DNA of 36,483 nucleotides from DASPJQ01 sp035299065 (GCA_035299065.1 DATGXI010000023.1:1-36483); one strand, 5' to 3'. Positions 1-8,756 are shown, counted from the stretch's first letter. Notes: generated from the sequence alone by a model not told the origin. Numbers and translations are program-made.

Positions 1-553
1 TTTTTGTGGCTACTTTTGGATCATCGCCAAAAAACTCTTTTCCGTCAACCAAGACCTTGCTTACATTCTCGCCCTGGGCCTTTACATTTCCTCCCCGATC
101 GACTTCAACACCGGGTAGTTTTTTCAACAAGTCCTCCGCAACGGCATCGGGCCGGGTTTTAAAAGCAGCTGAATTGTATTCAATGGTATCGCCCTTGATC
201 AATATGGGTGCCGATTCAATGGTAACTTCATTTAATTTATTGGCCGGAACACTCAGCGTAATTATGCTTAAGCTGTCCCGTGTTAAATTTATTTTCTGTG
301 AACTTGTAGCAAAGCCAAAAGCAGCAGCCTGCAATATATATGGACCTTTGTTCACGTTTTTAATTTCAAACCGTCCCTGTTCGTTGCTTATGGCATAAAA
401 CAAAAGTGTTGAATCGCTCATGTTCAAGAGTGAAACCGTAGCATATTCAACCGGTTTTTTTTCTTCATCAATTAAGTTGCCAACAATGGCAATTTTTTGT
501 GAAAATGAACTGACTGAAATAAATAATAAGATGTAGGATAAAAATTGTTTCAC
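1..553 (-). CDS. TonB-dependent outer-membrane receptor (beta-barrel family), N-terminal part
   Basis: The gene runs off the left edge of the window; about 184 N-terminal residues are visible. They show a signal peptide (MKQFLSYILLFISVSSFS), then a carboxypeptidase-regulatory-like beta-sandwich (about residues 22-105, with GNLIDEEKKPVEYATVSLL), then the start of the plug domain (EDLLKKLPGVEVD, GKEFFGDDPKVATK). This order is typical of the Bacteroidota outer membrane beta-barrel family related to SusC/FecA receptors, which import or secrete substrates in a TonB-dependent way. The apparent start is GTG (CAC on the + strand at 551-553); no ATG fits the signal peptide better. It lies 52 bases downstream of the GLPGLI gene and is probably cotranscribed with it. 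The substrate cannot be read from this fragment. Confidence 0.88.
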   Translation of the reverse strand, partial: MKQFLSYILLFISVSSFSQKIAIVGNLIDEEKKPVEYATVSLLNMSDSTLLFYAISNEQGRFEIKNVNKGPYILQAAAFGFATSSQKINLTRDSLSIITLSVPANKLNEVTIESAPILIKGDTIEYNSAAFKTRPDAVAEDLLKKLPGVEVDRGGNVKAQGENVSKVLVDGKEFFGDDPKVATK

Positions 554-605
554 GTTTACGGTTTTTCTTTTACTATCAATTTTTTGTTGCTTTGGTCACG
601 TGCAT

Positions 606-1355
606 TTATCGCGTTTCCATTTTAATGATTACGTTTCCTTTGCCGCCATATTGCTCCTGCATTTCTTTTCGCTTTTCGTCAACAATTTTTTTGTACTGGG
701 TACTGCTTACTTTTTTACCTTCCTTTGGTTTTACCAGCGTTTTTTCATCAATTGCATTCAGGTCAATTTTTTCGGCAGTTACCAAAACTTTACCACTCAT
801 AAAACTTGTTTCCAGGATCATTCCCGGCAATCCATGCAACCCGTGTGGGCCGCTTGATACAGGTATTTTGGGTGTGAACCAGGCATAACAGGTATCGCCT
901 TTGTCAATTTTCATGGCCTGTGAACACGGATAACTTTGAATTAGTTTTTGTTTGCCTGTCATTTTCCAATCGTATTTGACAAAAGCTGAATCAATCAGAA
1001 ATTTTTTGCCCATGAATTCTTTTTGCTCGGTTTTTTTATTGTTTTCCAAATCACAGAATGTTTTTTCATCGGGAATGTCCATTTTGATCTCAATTCGGTG
1101 GCCGTCCTCTTCCAGTTTTTTTTCATTGTTCTCAACTTTTTTAACCAGTTCAAACAACGATGCTTTTTCATTGAACAGCAATTGACGTTGAGCCGAATTC
1201 TCAGTAGGCATATCGCCCAGCATGGCCCTGGTTGCTGAGTCCAGTTCCATTTGAAACTCCATTTTCACCGTTTCCTTGTAAATAATGGACCCTTGTTTTT
1301 GGGCGCATAAAATTCCCGTGAAAAAAAATGCGACTGTAAATGCAGTAATCTTCAT
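606..1355 (-). CDS. GLPGLI family protein
   Basis: This 249-residue secreted or periplasmic protein has a signal peptide (MKITAFTVAFFFTGILCAQ) and the diagnostic motif at residues 172-181, GLHGLPGMIL, close to the GLPGLI consensus that names the family (TIGR01200). The family is confined to Bacteroidota and usually sits beside a TonB-dependent receptor, as here; its biochemical role is unknown. The open frame extends upstream to 1388, but the signal peptide begins at the ATG at 1355, and the likely -7 box at 1370-1377 lies between the two, so 1355 is preferred. It is the first gene of the leftward unit, divergent from a two-component system that may regulate it. Confidence 0.9.
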   Translation of the reverse strand: MKITAFTVAFFFTGILCAQKQGSIIYKETVKMEFQMELDSATRAMLGDMPTENSAQRQLLFNEKASLFELVKKVENNEKKLEEDGHRIEIKMDIPDEKTFCDLENNKKTEQKEFMGKKFLIDSAFVKYDWKMTGKQKLIQSYPCSQAMKIDKGDTCYAWFTPKIPVSSGPHGLHGLPGMILETSFMSGKVLVTAEKIDLNAIDEKTLVKPKEGKKVSSTQYKKIVDEKRKEMQEQYGGKGNVIIKMETR

Positions 1356-1369
1356 AATAATTGTTTTTT

Positions 1370-1377
1370 CAAAAGTA
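1370..1377 (-). promoter_or_regulatory. Probable -7 box for the GLPGLI/receptor operon
   Basis: The minus strand reads TACTTTTG, an exact match to the Bacteroidota -7 consensus TAnnTTTG, 14 bases before the ATG. I find no TTG -33 element at the usual distance; instead one copy of the TTAGGTTAA repeat sits there, which suggests a promoter that depends on an activator. Confidence 0.55.
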
Positions 1378-1390
1378 GGTTTGACCAAAG

Positions 1391-1435
1391 CCTGTTTAGG
1401 TTAAACAGGGGTTTATTAAGGTTAATTAAGGTTAA
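1391..1435. promoter_or_regulatory. Phased repeats, probable response-regulator binding sites
   Basis: AGGTTAA occurs three times: 1398-1404, 1419-1425 and 1429-1435. The last two are part of a perfect tandem 10-mer TTAAGGTTAA (1416-1425 and 1426-1435). Starts are 21 and 10 bases apart, about two and one helical turns, as is typical for OmpR/PhoB-family dimers that bind direct repeats. The leftmost copy also lies in a palindrome (CCTGTTTA, GGT, TAAACAGG, 1391-1409). The block lies between the GLPGLI/receptor operon and the two-component operon and could control both. Binding by the neighbouring regulator is inferred. Confidence 0.6.
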
Positions 1436-1484
1436 TGGAAAGGCCAAACAACCCATAAGTGAATGTGTTCAATGGAATTTGCTT

Positions 1485-1492
1485 TATATTTG
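1485..1492 (+). promoter_or_regulatory. Probable -7 box before the histidine kinase
   Basis: TATATTTG matches TAnnTTTG exactly and ends only five bases before the ATG at 1498. With the usual distance from -7 box to start site, the transcript would begin at or next to the start codon, so a leaderless mRNA is predicted. No good -33 element is seen; the phased AGGTTAA repeats lie 50-90 bases upstream. Confidence 0.45.
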
Positions 1493-1497
1493 TTTAA

Positions 1498-2955
1498 ATG
1501 AAAAACCCCCGGTATATTGTTGTATTAATGGTTGTAAGCCAGCTGTTGCTAATTGTTTTTTTGGGGCAATGGCTAAGGTCGCAGTACAAAAATGAACGAA
1601 TGGTTTTGTATAAGGATATCAATCATAAATTTGAAGAGGCCACACGTGAAATGACGGATAGTGCTTTATTTCACAAATACATTTTGCCTTTTACGCAGCA
1701 AATTGATGTGGTTGGACCTGTTAAAAAAACACGGTTGCTCACGTCTGATATTTCTTCAATCGATTCATTGATTATTCCCGGTTCGTCAAAAGCACGGTTG
1801 CAGCACAAGGCTATTATAAAAGTGCAAATAAATGACACGGTGGCTTCTCATGTTGAAAGGGAAATAGACACATTTATTCCTGGAAAAAATGACGTAATGA
1901 GTCAAATGGTACAAAGCATGCGGGTGTTGATTGCCAAAACCGAAAATGACAGCAACAACATTACATTGAATTATGATTTTCAGTTGAAACCCGACACAGC
2001 ATTGCTCAAAAAGGCGTTTACAAAGCGAATGTTAGTATATGATTTTGCGGTTAAATGGGAAACACGTTCCAAAAAGGATAAACCATCACAGAACGAATTT
2101 TATTTTGCAACGGAACACAACCAGCAGTATTTTGGCGCGTGGGTAGCAGGTTTTAACGGATTCTTATTTAAACGTATCACCCCCCAACTTCTGTTTAGTT
2201 TATTGCTTGTTGGGTTAACCGGTCTCGCCTTTGTTTTTTCTTACCGCAGCATACGATCGCAGGAGCGTTTGAATACCATGCGCCAGGAATTTATAAGCAA
2301 TATGTCGCATGAATTGAAAACCCCACTGTCAACGGCAAAAGTAACCATTGAAGCGCTTAAGACTTATAACAACGAAAAAAGAATGGAAAGTGCCGGTGAA
2401 TATCTTGACATTGCATACGCTGAATTAAATCGCCTTGACGGATTGATCAACGATGTGCTCAATACAAGTATGATGGAAAGCGGCCAGGTTGAAATAGATC
2501 CGGTTAAAACTGATTTGGATGCCATGATACAAACAGTAATTAAAACATTTCACTTACAGTTTCAGGAGAAAAAAGCAGTTGTTAACTATGTGTCATACGG
2601 ACCCGTAATGGTTATGGCTGATGTATTGCATGTGCAGGGTGTAATAACGAATTTAATAGACAATAGCTTAAAGTACGCAAAAGAAAACCCGGTAATTGAT
2701 ATATCCATTAAACCAAACGAAAATAAAGTAAACTTAGTGGTATGCGATAACGGTCCCGGAATCCCAACAGAATATATGAACAAGATATTTGATAAATTTT
2801 TTCGAATTCCAACTTTTGATAAACACAATATAAAAGGATATGGTTTGGGACTAAACTATGCAAAGCTGGTAATGGAAAAACACAGCGAAAGTATTTTTGT
2901 AAGTAATAATGACATCGCAGGTTGCACATTCACCTTAACGTTTAAACGTGCATGA
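1498..2955 (+). CDS. Membrane sensor histidine kinase
   Basis: This 485-residue inner-membrane kinase has a first membrane segment at about residues 7-25, a periplasmic sensor region of about 200 residues (unrecognised fold), a second membrane segment at about 231-250, a HisKA dimerisation domain with the phospho-acceptor H271 (SNMSHELKTPL), and a HATPase_c domain with N box (NLIDNSLKYA), G1 box (DNGPGIP), F region (KFFRIP) and G2 box (GYGLGL). All motifs needed for activity are intact. It overlaps the downstream response regulator by four bases (ATGA), so the two are translationally coupled partners. The divergent GLPGLI/receptor operon and the shared repeat block suggest that the system senses an envelope signal and controls that operon; this last point is inference. 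Confidence 0.92.
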   Translation: MKNPRYIVVLMVVSQLLLIVFLGQWLRSQYKNERMVLYKDINHKFEEATREMTDSALFHKYILPFTQQIDVVGPVKKTRLLTSDISSIDSLIIPGSSKARLQHKAIIKVQINDTVASHVEREIDTFIPGKNDVMSQMVQSMRVLIAKTENDSNNITLNYDFQLKPDTALLKKAFTKRMLVYDFAVKWETRSKKDKPSQNEFYFATEHNQQYFGAWVAGFNGFLFKRITPQLLFSLLLVGLTGLAFVFSYRSIRSQERLNTMRQEFISNMSHELKTPLSTAKVTIEALKTYNNEKRMESAGEYLDIAYAELNRLDGLINDVLNTSMMESGQVEIDPVKTDLDAMIQTVIKTFHLQFQEKKAVVNYVSYGPVMVMADVLHVQGVITNLIDNSLKYAKENPVIDISIKPNENKVNLVVCDNGPGIPTEYMNKIFDKFFRIPTFDKHNIKGYGLGLNYAKLVMEKHSESIFVSNNDIAGCTFTLTFKRA

Positions 2956-3650
2956 AAATAAAAGTACTATATGTGGAAGACGAACCCTTTTTGAGTAAAG
3001 TGGTTAAGGAAATGCTGGAAAATAAAGGTTATCAGGTACACCATGAAGCTAACGGTAACCAGGTAATGAGTGGATTTAAAAATTTTAAACCTGATATTTG
3101 TTTACTTGATGTGATGTTGCCCGATGTGGATGGTTATTCATTGGGAAAGTCAATCAGGAGTGCGGATGAAAACATGCCCATCATCTTTCTGACTGCAAAA
3201 ACGCAAACTGCCGATGTTGTTAAGGGGTTTGAATCAGGAGGAACGGATTATATGCGTAAGCCGTTTAGCGTGGAAGAACTGGAAGTTCGTATACAAAACC
3301 AATTGGCAATTAAATTAAAGCATAAAAAGGCAGTTAACCAGTTAAGCAATGAGGATTACGATTTTGGTAAATGTAAATTCAACAGCGCGCGCATGGAACT
3401 GGTAGTTGATGGCACAATGATTCGCTTATCGCACAAGGAAGCACAAATTATGCAATATTTTGTTTTGCATCAAAATTCGGTAGTGGACAGGAAAGAATTG
3501 CTGCTTACCGTTTGGGGCGATGATTCGTTTTTTAATTCACGTACACTTGATGTTTACATTCGTAAGTTCAGGGAGTACTTTAAACCTGTTAAGGAAATTG
3601 AAATAATTACCTTGAAAGGAAAAGGCTACCAGTTTGTAGTTTCAAAATAG
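2952..3650 (+). CDS. OmpR-family response regulator
   Basis: This 232-residue regulator has an N-terminal receiver domain (about 1-120) with the acidic pair E9/D10, phospho-acceptor D53 (LLDVMLPDVDGY), T81 and K103 (KPF), all conserved. A C-terminal winged-helix Trans_reg_C domain follows (about 130-230; LSHKEAQIMQYF, then SRTLDVYIRKFREYF and LKGKGYQF). OmpR/PhoB-type proteins bind direct repeats spaced about one helical turn apart, which matches the repeats at 1395-1435 upstream of its own operon. Start and stop overlap with the kinase (ATGA). It ends 15 bases before the convergent gene that finishes at 3666; I see no strong terminator between them. Confidence 0.95.
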   Translation: MKIKVLYVEDEPFLSKVVKEMLENKGYQVHHEANGNQVMSGFKNFKPDICLLDVMLPDVDGYSLGKSIRSADENMPIIFLTAKTQTADVVKGFESGGTDYMRKPFSVEELEVRIQNQLAIKLKHKKAVNQLSNEDYDFGKCKFNSARMELVVDGTMIRLSHKEAQIMQYFVLHQNSVVDRKELLLTVWGDDSFFNSRTLDVYIRKFREYFKPVKEIEIITLKGKGYQFVVSK

Positions 3651-3665
3651 AAAAAGGAATTACAA

Positions 3666-4274
3666 TTAAGTCTTGTAAACAACGGTAAAGAAAGGTACTA
3701 TATTCAAAATGGCAATTACGGCCAATGTTGGCGAACCATAAAACCGTTTAATTACCAGGCAGGAAAGGCTAATCAAAAAAGCCAGTATGGGCCAGGCCAT
3801 AAAATTACCCGAGAAATTTATCCAGCGTGAACCACGGTAATCAAATTGTTTAGAATAAATTTCGGTTGGTACTTTAAACAAGGGGGTACGTAAAATCTCA
3901 ATTTGTGTTCCTGAGAGCGAATAGCCTGAAATGTCGGTAGTGATGAATCCTCCGTCCTTAGTAATGATGTCAATGCGAACAGGGGTTATTATGCTTTTGG
4001 TGGTGATTTTACCCATTACTGTATCACGCACTTCGGTTTTTTCATTGGCAAGCACTTTTGTTCCAAGTACTTTTGTTTTTAGGGCATTGTATGGTAAAAA
4101 TCCGTCAAGCAGAAAAGTTCCGAACATGATCACACAAAACAAATGAAATCCTTTTAACCTTCGGTCAAACAATTCATTTTTTATTTCGTCTTCCTCGGCA
4201 TACTGGTTTAACCTTATTTGGGCCGAAATTAAACTGTAGTGTTTACCGGGAAGTTTTTTCTTGTGGTCACTCAT
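3666..4274 (-). CDS. Hypothetical membrane protein
   Basis: This 202-residue protein is not one I recognise. A charged N-terminal cytoplasmic stretch (about 1-42) is followed by a membrane segment (about 43-62), an extracytoplasmic beta-rich region of about 90 residues (VRDTVMGKITTKSIITPVRIDIITKDGG), and two closely spaced C-terminal membrane segments (about 156-172 and 182-200). Its ATG overlaps the stop of the lamin-tail protein by one base (TAATG), so it is probably translated by coupling with that gene. The central region might be a sensor or scaffold, but nothing in the sequence shows a catalytic site. Confidence 0.75.
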   Translation of the reverse strand: MSDHKKKLPGKHYSLISAQIRLNQYAEEDEIKNELFDRRLKGFHLFCVIMFGTFLLDGFLPYNALKTKVLGTKVLANEKTEVRDTVMGKITTKSIITPVRIDIITKDGGFITTDISGYSLSGTQIEILRTPLFKVPTEIYSKQFDYRGSRWINFSGNFMAWPILAFLISLSCLVIKRFYGSPTLAVIAILNIVPFFTVVYKT

Positions 4275-7200
4275 TAAAATTTCGCAGCTAGTACAAAAGA
4301 TTTTTTGATTTTTTTGACAGTTCCTGACAAATTGAAATACTCGAAATAAATCACGTAAATTCCAACCTGAGATTTTTCATTTTTATCGTTTATACCGTTC
4401 CAGGTAAATGTACCTTTTGCCGAAAGCAATTCATTGCGTAATAGTTTGCGTATCTCACGTCCCTTTGCATCGTAAAGTGTTGCATTGCCTACATAGCCGG
4501 TTTCGGTAAATTCGTAATTGAAATTGATCACATCCTGGTAGCCATCGTTGTCAGGCGAAAAAATATCGGTGTTTAATGAGAGTTCATCATCACCTTCGGT
4601 GTTCGGATTGAATTGGGAGTTTACATAACCCGGTGTTGCAAAGCCGGCCTGCTCAGCAGCTGAATGCCAGTTGCCCGCATCGTTGGTTGCACGGTTAAAG
4701 TCCATTCGCTCCAGCGACACGCCCTCTACACTGTTTAGCAACGGGAACTGCATTTCTTCAGTATACGAAAAGCGGTCAATTACCAGGTTATTTGCGCTTA
4801 TTAAAATTACTGTGCTTGAATCATTGTCATATGTTGGCAGCGATGGAATTTCAACAATACGGTTTTGTGCAGCGTTGACATAGTAATTTACCAGGGCTGT
4901 TTTATCGGGTGTAAAAGCGTAATATTCGCCCGGTTGTAAAAGCAGATCAACAGTTGAAATGGTTTTATGGTTATCAATGGTATCGTTGTCAACATTGGCA
5001 AACATCCAGTTTTTTAAATTAATGACTTTTGTTGAGTTGTTGTAAACTTCTATGAAATCGCTTACGCCTGTTGTTGGATTGAATAAAACTTCGTTTATGA
5101 TAATTTCTTTGGCCAATCCGCCAAACGCAAGAATAAAATTCGTGCTGTTGGTAACCCCAATGCCGTTTCCTTCACAGTCAGTTATATTTGTGGCAGTAAG
5201 GGTATACAAAATACCACTGTCAACAGCGGGTGTAAAATTCACAATTATACTTGTGAGCGCAGGAGCTACAACACTGAAAGACGAAACCGTAATTCCGCCC
5301 GAAACGGTAAATACATATGTGGCACTGGCCGATGTATCCAATGCTTCGGAAAAGGTTATGGTTAATTGTGTGGCTGAATTAAGTGTAGAGGAAATTATAC
5401 CGGGTGGAGCCGTGTCAGGTGTTGTATTGTACACGCTGTTTACAGTTCCTGGCGTTCCTCCGGCAACATCGTTGCTGGCATGCCAGTTTACTGCGTTTAC
5501 GCATGAAGCCAACGGATTAATTTGTTCAATGGACCAGCCACCACCATCCTTTGTTTCATCATTCCACCAGGTGCTGTTATAACTTATCATGTCAATTACA
5601 TTGCCTGCACTGTCTTTCAGGGTAAGATCATCACCTGTATTGTTTAACGATGGAAACGAAGAAACGCCCAGCACATTTCCAAATACGGAATAATTGGATG
5701 TGTCGGCATTGGCGCAAAGTATCAGGTATTGTCCAGGTCCAATTGTTTTTGCACTCAGTGTTGTTGTAGCTGAAACATCACTCAATGTCCATCCCAGCGT
5801 ATTGTATGTATTTGCACTGGTGTTATGCAATTCTATAAACTCAGCAGCGGGTAATCCAACCTGTGGTGTTTCTATGGGTAAAATTTCGTTGATTACAACG
5901 TCCCTGAAATTGGGTTGAGGATATAACATGAACGAAATCGTATCGTCCATGCCTGCACCGTTTCCTTCACAATCGGCAACATTCAACGCAATTAAATCAT
6001 ACGAAGTGCCAACAGTAACGGAAGGAGAAAAGGTAAAATCAATTTGGTTCAGTCCTGGTGATACAATTGTATATCCTGTAATGGTTAGTCCACCACTCAT
6101 GGTAAACACAAACGAAGCTGCTGCCGAAGTATCAAGCGGCTCGGTAAAAATTACGGTAAGCTGTGTAGCCGAAGTAAGAGACGCGCTGCCCATGGTTGGT
6201 GCTGTTACATCGGGCACTGCACTATAAATACTGTTTACAGTTCCGGGTGTTCCACCGGCAACATTTGTACTGGCGCTCCAATTTGAGGCATTGGTGCAGG
6301 TTGTGGATGGATTTATTTGTTCCAGTGTCCAACCACCATCGTCTTTCACGGCATCGTTGTACCAGGCAATGTCGTAATTGACAAAATCAATGGTAGTGCC
6401 AAAATTATTTTTTAAAGTGAGTGCGTCACCCGAGTTATTTAACGATGGCCATGACGAAACACCCAATACATTCCCAAACGGTGAAAAACTGGCCGTATCG
6501 GCATGGGCACAAATAATTAAGTATTGGCCGGGTGTAAATAGTTTGGTGCCAAAAGTGGCTGTTGTTGACCCGTCACTGAATGTCCATCCCGACAAATCGA
6601 AATTTTTACTGCTGTTGTTGTATAATTCAATGAACTCGGCTGCGGGTAAGGCAACCTGCGGACTTTCATCGGCCATGATTTCATTGATAACTACATCTCG
6701 GCTAACAGCCGTATCAGGAATGAAATAAGAAAAATTTAACGTATCGTTGTCAATGGGATTTAGCGCAACATCGGTAACGTTGTCAACCACAATCTCATAA
6801 TTTACCAAGTTTACAAACGGTGTTGAAAAGGTTAAATGCATCAATGCGGGATCGGTTCCATCCTGTGTGGCGACAGTCGGGTTACCAATGGAATTATTAA
6901 CGGTATAATTGGTCAATGTTTGTGCCGATGTTGTTTCAAGTGGTTCGCTGAACAAGACATCAAGCGTTGTTGAAGTAAGCGGAGTTGCCGATACCAGCGT
7001 TGGTGGTGCAGCATCAACTATGATGGCCCCTGCATATACATCGTCAAAAAAATGTTTTTTAAAAAAGGTGGCGGTTGACTGGCGAACCAAAAAACCAAAA
7101 AAAGCAGATGTGGTAAAGGTGGCATCGGTAATGCTTCCTTCTGTAACGTAGGTTGATCCGGTACCGGTCATGTCGCGGCTCAATGTAAATTGGTTGGAGG

Positions 7201-7678
7201 CATCGCGCACCACTTTAATTTTAATTAAGTTGTTGGTAGAGCTTGAAACAATGGCGTCAATCCCGTCCAGAATTTCGGTAACGGTTCCGGCAACATTGCG
7301 GTATAAGCTAATTTCATCGGTTGTATTTCCAATGCGTACAAAATATCCGTTAAGCGTTCCCGAAGCTAAATTTGCATTGTCGGCAGTTAAATAGCAATCT
7401 ACGTAATTGGCGCCCGAAGTGGAAAACTTCAGGTTTACAAAAAATTCCCATTGGCAATTATTGGCCAGTGTACTTGGTGTTGAAATGAAATAGGTGCTGC
7501 TTGCAGTGGTGTTGTTGGATCGAAGCATGCCCAACGTATCCTTGAAATCGGTGCCGGCTGAAGGTGTCCATGTTGGACTGGTAGTAAAGTCGCCATCGTT
7601 AAAATCATCAACAACCTGTGCGTTCAATGCACAGAACGAACACACAAATAAAAACAGTATGGTTATTTTTTTACACAC
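4274..7678 (-). CDS. Modular secreted protein with three lamin-tail domains
   Basis: This 1134-residue secreted protein has a signal peptide (CKKITILFLFVCSFCALNA), then a concanavalin/LamG-like N-terminal domain (about 22-220; DDFNDGDF, DDVYAG), an SbsA/Big_5 Ig-like domain (about 224-320), lamin-tail domain 1 (about 323-483; VVINEIMADE), Ig-like 2 (about 485-590), lamin-tail 2 (about 592-750; VVINEILPIE), Ig-like 3, lamin-tail 3 (about 854-1025) and a C-terminal FlgD-like/T9SS-type tail (about 1030-1134; FSPDNDGYQDV ... KIKKSFVLAAKF). Lamin-tail domains occur in bacterial surface proteins and in secreted nucleases, but no nuclease domain is present here, so an adhesive or structural role is more likely. 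The start appears to be GTG at 7678. Lamin-tail units 1 and 2 with their Ig partners are a clear internal duplication. Confidence 0.85.
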   Translation of the reverse strand: MCKKITILFLFVCSFCALNAQVVDDFNDGDFTTSPTWTPSAGTDFKDTLGMLRSNNTTASSTYFISTPSTLANNCQWEFFVNLKFSTSGANYVDCYLTADNANLASGTLNGYFVRIGNTTDEISLYRNVAGTVTEILDGIDAIVSSSTNNLIKIKVVRDASNQFTLSRDMTGTGSTYVTEGSITDATFTTSAFFGFLVRQSTATFFKKHFFDDVYAGAIIVDAAPPTLVSATPLTSTTLDVLFSEPLETTSAQTLTNYTVNNSIGNPTVATQDGTDPALMHLTFSTPFVNLVNYEIVVDNVTDVALNPIDNDTLNFSYFIPDTAVSRDVVINEIMADESPQVALPAAEFIELYNNSSKNFDLSGWTFSDGSTTATFGTKLFTPGQYLIICAHADTASFSPFGNVLGVSSWPSLNNSGDALTLKNNFGTTIDFVNYDIAWYNDAVKDDGGWTLEQINPSTTCTNASNWSASTNVAGGTPGTVNSIYSAVPDVTAPTMGSASLTSATQLTVIFTEPLDTSAAASFVFTMSGGLTITGYTIVSPGLNQIDFTFSPSVTVGTSYDLIALNVADCEGNGAGMDDTISFMLYPQPNFRDVVINEILPIETPQVGLPAAEFIELHNTSANTYNTLGWTLSDVSATTTLSAKTIGPGQYLILCANADTSNYSVFGNVLGVSSFPSLNNTGDDLTLKDSAGNVIDMISYNSTWWNDETKDGGGWSIEQINPLASCVNAVNWHASNDVAGGTPGTVNSVYNTTPDTAPPGIISSTLNSATQLTITFSEALDTSASATYVFTVSGGITVSSFSVVAPALTSIIVNFTPAVDSGILYTLTATNITDCEGNGIGVTNSTNFILAFGGLAKEIIINEVLFNPTTGVSDFIEVYNNSTKVINLKNWMFANVDNDTIDNHKTISTVDLLLQPGEYYAFTPDKTALVNYYVNAAQNRIVEIPSLPTYDNDSSTVILISANNLVIDRFSYTEEMQFPLLNSVEGVSLERMDFNRATNDAGNWHSAAEQAGFATPGYVNSQFNPNTEGDDELSLNTDIFSPDNDGYQDVINFNYEFTETGYVGNATLYDAKGREIRKLLRNELLSAKGTFTWNGINDKNEKSQVGIYVIYFEYFNLSGTVKKIKKSFVLAAKF

Positions 7679-7693
7679 AGCGGGTACAAGGTA

Positions 7694-7722
7694 TTGCTAT
7701 TCCTGTAAATATAATACTTTTG
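7694..7722 (+). promoter_or_regulatory. Promoter of asd
   Basis: TATTG with TTG at 7694-7696 is followed by 18 bases and then TACTTTTG (7715-7722), a good match to the Bacteroidota TTTG-N19-TAnnTTTG promoter. The predicted transcript starts near 7728, about 20 bases before the ATG at 7749. A TATATTTA box on the opposite strand (7706-7713) could serve the divergent lamin-tail gene, so the two promoters would overlap. Confidence 0.65.
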
Positions 7723-7748
7723 CAGCCGTTAAGTAACATTAAATAATT

Positions 7749-8756
7749 ATGAAGGTAGCAGTAGTAGGTGCCACAGGATTGGTTGGTACAGTTATGTTAA
7801 AAGTACTCGCAGAGCGCAATTTCCCCATTGACGAGTTGATTCCCGTGGCGAGTGAAAAATCGGTTGGTAAAATGTTGGAATACAAGGGAAAACAATATCG
7901 CGTACACAGCATGGCCGAGGCCATTGCCGCCAAACCACACATTGCCATATTTTCGGCAGGAGGCTCAACTTCATTGGAGATGGCCCCAAAATTTGCCGAG
8001 GTAGGCACTACGGTTATTGACAATTCATCGGCCTGGCGCATGGACCCCACCAAAAAACTGGTGGTACCCGAAGTGAATGCCCATGTACTTACCAAAGCTG
8101 ATAAAATTATAGCCAATCCAAACTGCTCAACCATTCAAATGGTATTGGCGTTGAATCCGCTGCATAAAAAATACAAGATCAAACGCGTTGTGGTTTCTAC
8201 TTACCAAAGTGTAACCGGCACCGGTGTAAAAGCTGTTGATCAAATGATGAATGAACGTAAAGGCGTAAAAGGCGAGATGGCGTATAAATACCAGATTGAC
8301 ATGAACGTCATTCCGCAAATTGACGTGTTCATTGACAATGGGTATACCAAAGAGGAAATGAAAATGACCAATGAGACAAAAAAGATCATGGGCGATGACT
8401 CCATTAAATTAACGGCAACAGCGGTGCGTATTCCAACCATGGGTGGCCACAGCGAAAGCATTAACGTGGAATTTGAAAACGAATATGAGTTAAAAGATAT
8501 TTTCGAAATTTTAAAAAATACTCCGGGTATAATTGTTGAGGACGATTTGGCGAATCAGATTTACCCAATGCCAATGAACGCGCACAACAAAGATGAAGTA
8601 TTTGTTGGCAGAATTCGCAGGGATGAAACGCAACCAAAAACATTGAACTTTTGGTGCGTTGCCGATAATTTAAGGAAAGGTGCAGCTACAAATGCGGTGC
8701 AGATAGCGGAATATTTGGTGAAGAATAAGATTGTAGAGGGGGAATTGGTTCACTAG
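7749..8756 (+). CDS. asd: Aspartate-semialdehyde dehydrogenase
   Basis: Asd reduces aspartyl-4-phosphate to aspartate semialdehyde with NADPH, the branch step to lysine/diaminopimelate, threonine and methionine. The 335-residue cytosolic protein starts with the dinucleotide-binding motif GATGLVG (7-13), has the catalytic cysteine C126 in NPNCST, a substrate-binding arginine R227 (AVRIPT) and the acid/base histidine H234 (GGHSESINVEF). Length and motifs match the family. It is a single gene with its own promoter upstream and a terminator downstream, and it is divergent from the lamin-tail gene, so its position says little about pathway coupling. Confidence 0.97.
   Translation: MKVAVVGATGLVGTVMLKVLAERNFPIDELIPVASEKSVGKMLEYKGKQYRVHSMAEAIAAKPHIAIFSAGGSTSLEMAPKFAEVGTTVIDNSSAWRMDPTKKLVVPEVNAHVLTKADKIIANPNCSTIQMVLALNPLHKKYKIKRVVVSTYQSVTGTGVKAVDQMMNERKGVKGEMAYKYQIDMNVIPQIDVFIDNGYTKEEMKMTNETKKIMGDDSIKLTATAVRIPTMGGHSESINVEFENEYELKDIFEILKNTPGIIVEDDLANQIYPMPMNAHNKDEVFVGRIRRDETQPKTLNFWCVADNLRKGAATNAVQIAEYLVKNKIVEGELVH

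Noticed and set aside
5052..5582. 176-codon plus-strand open frame across the lamin-tail gene
   Set aside because: It is antisense to a long gene with clear domains; it reflects codon use on the other strand.
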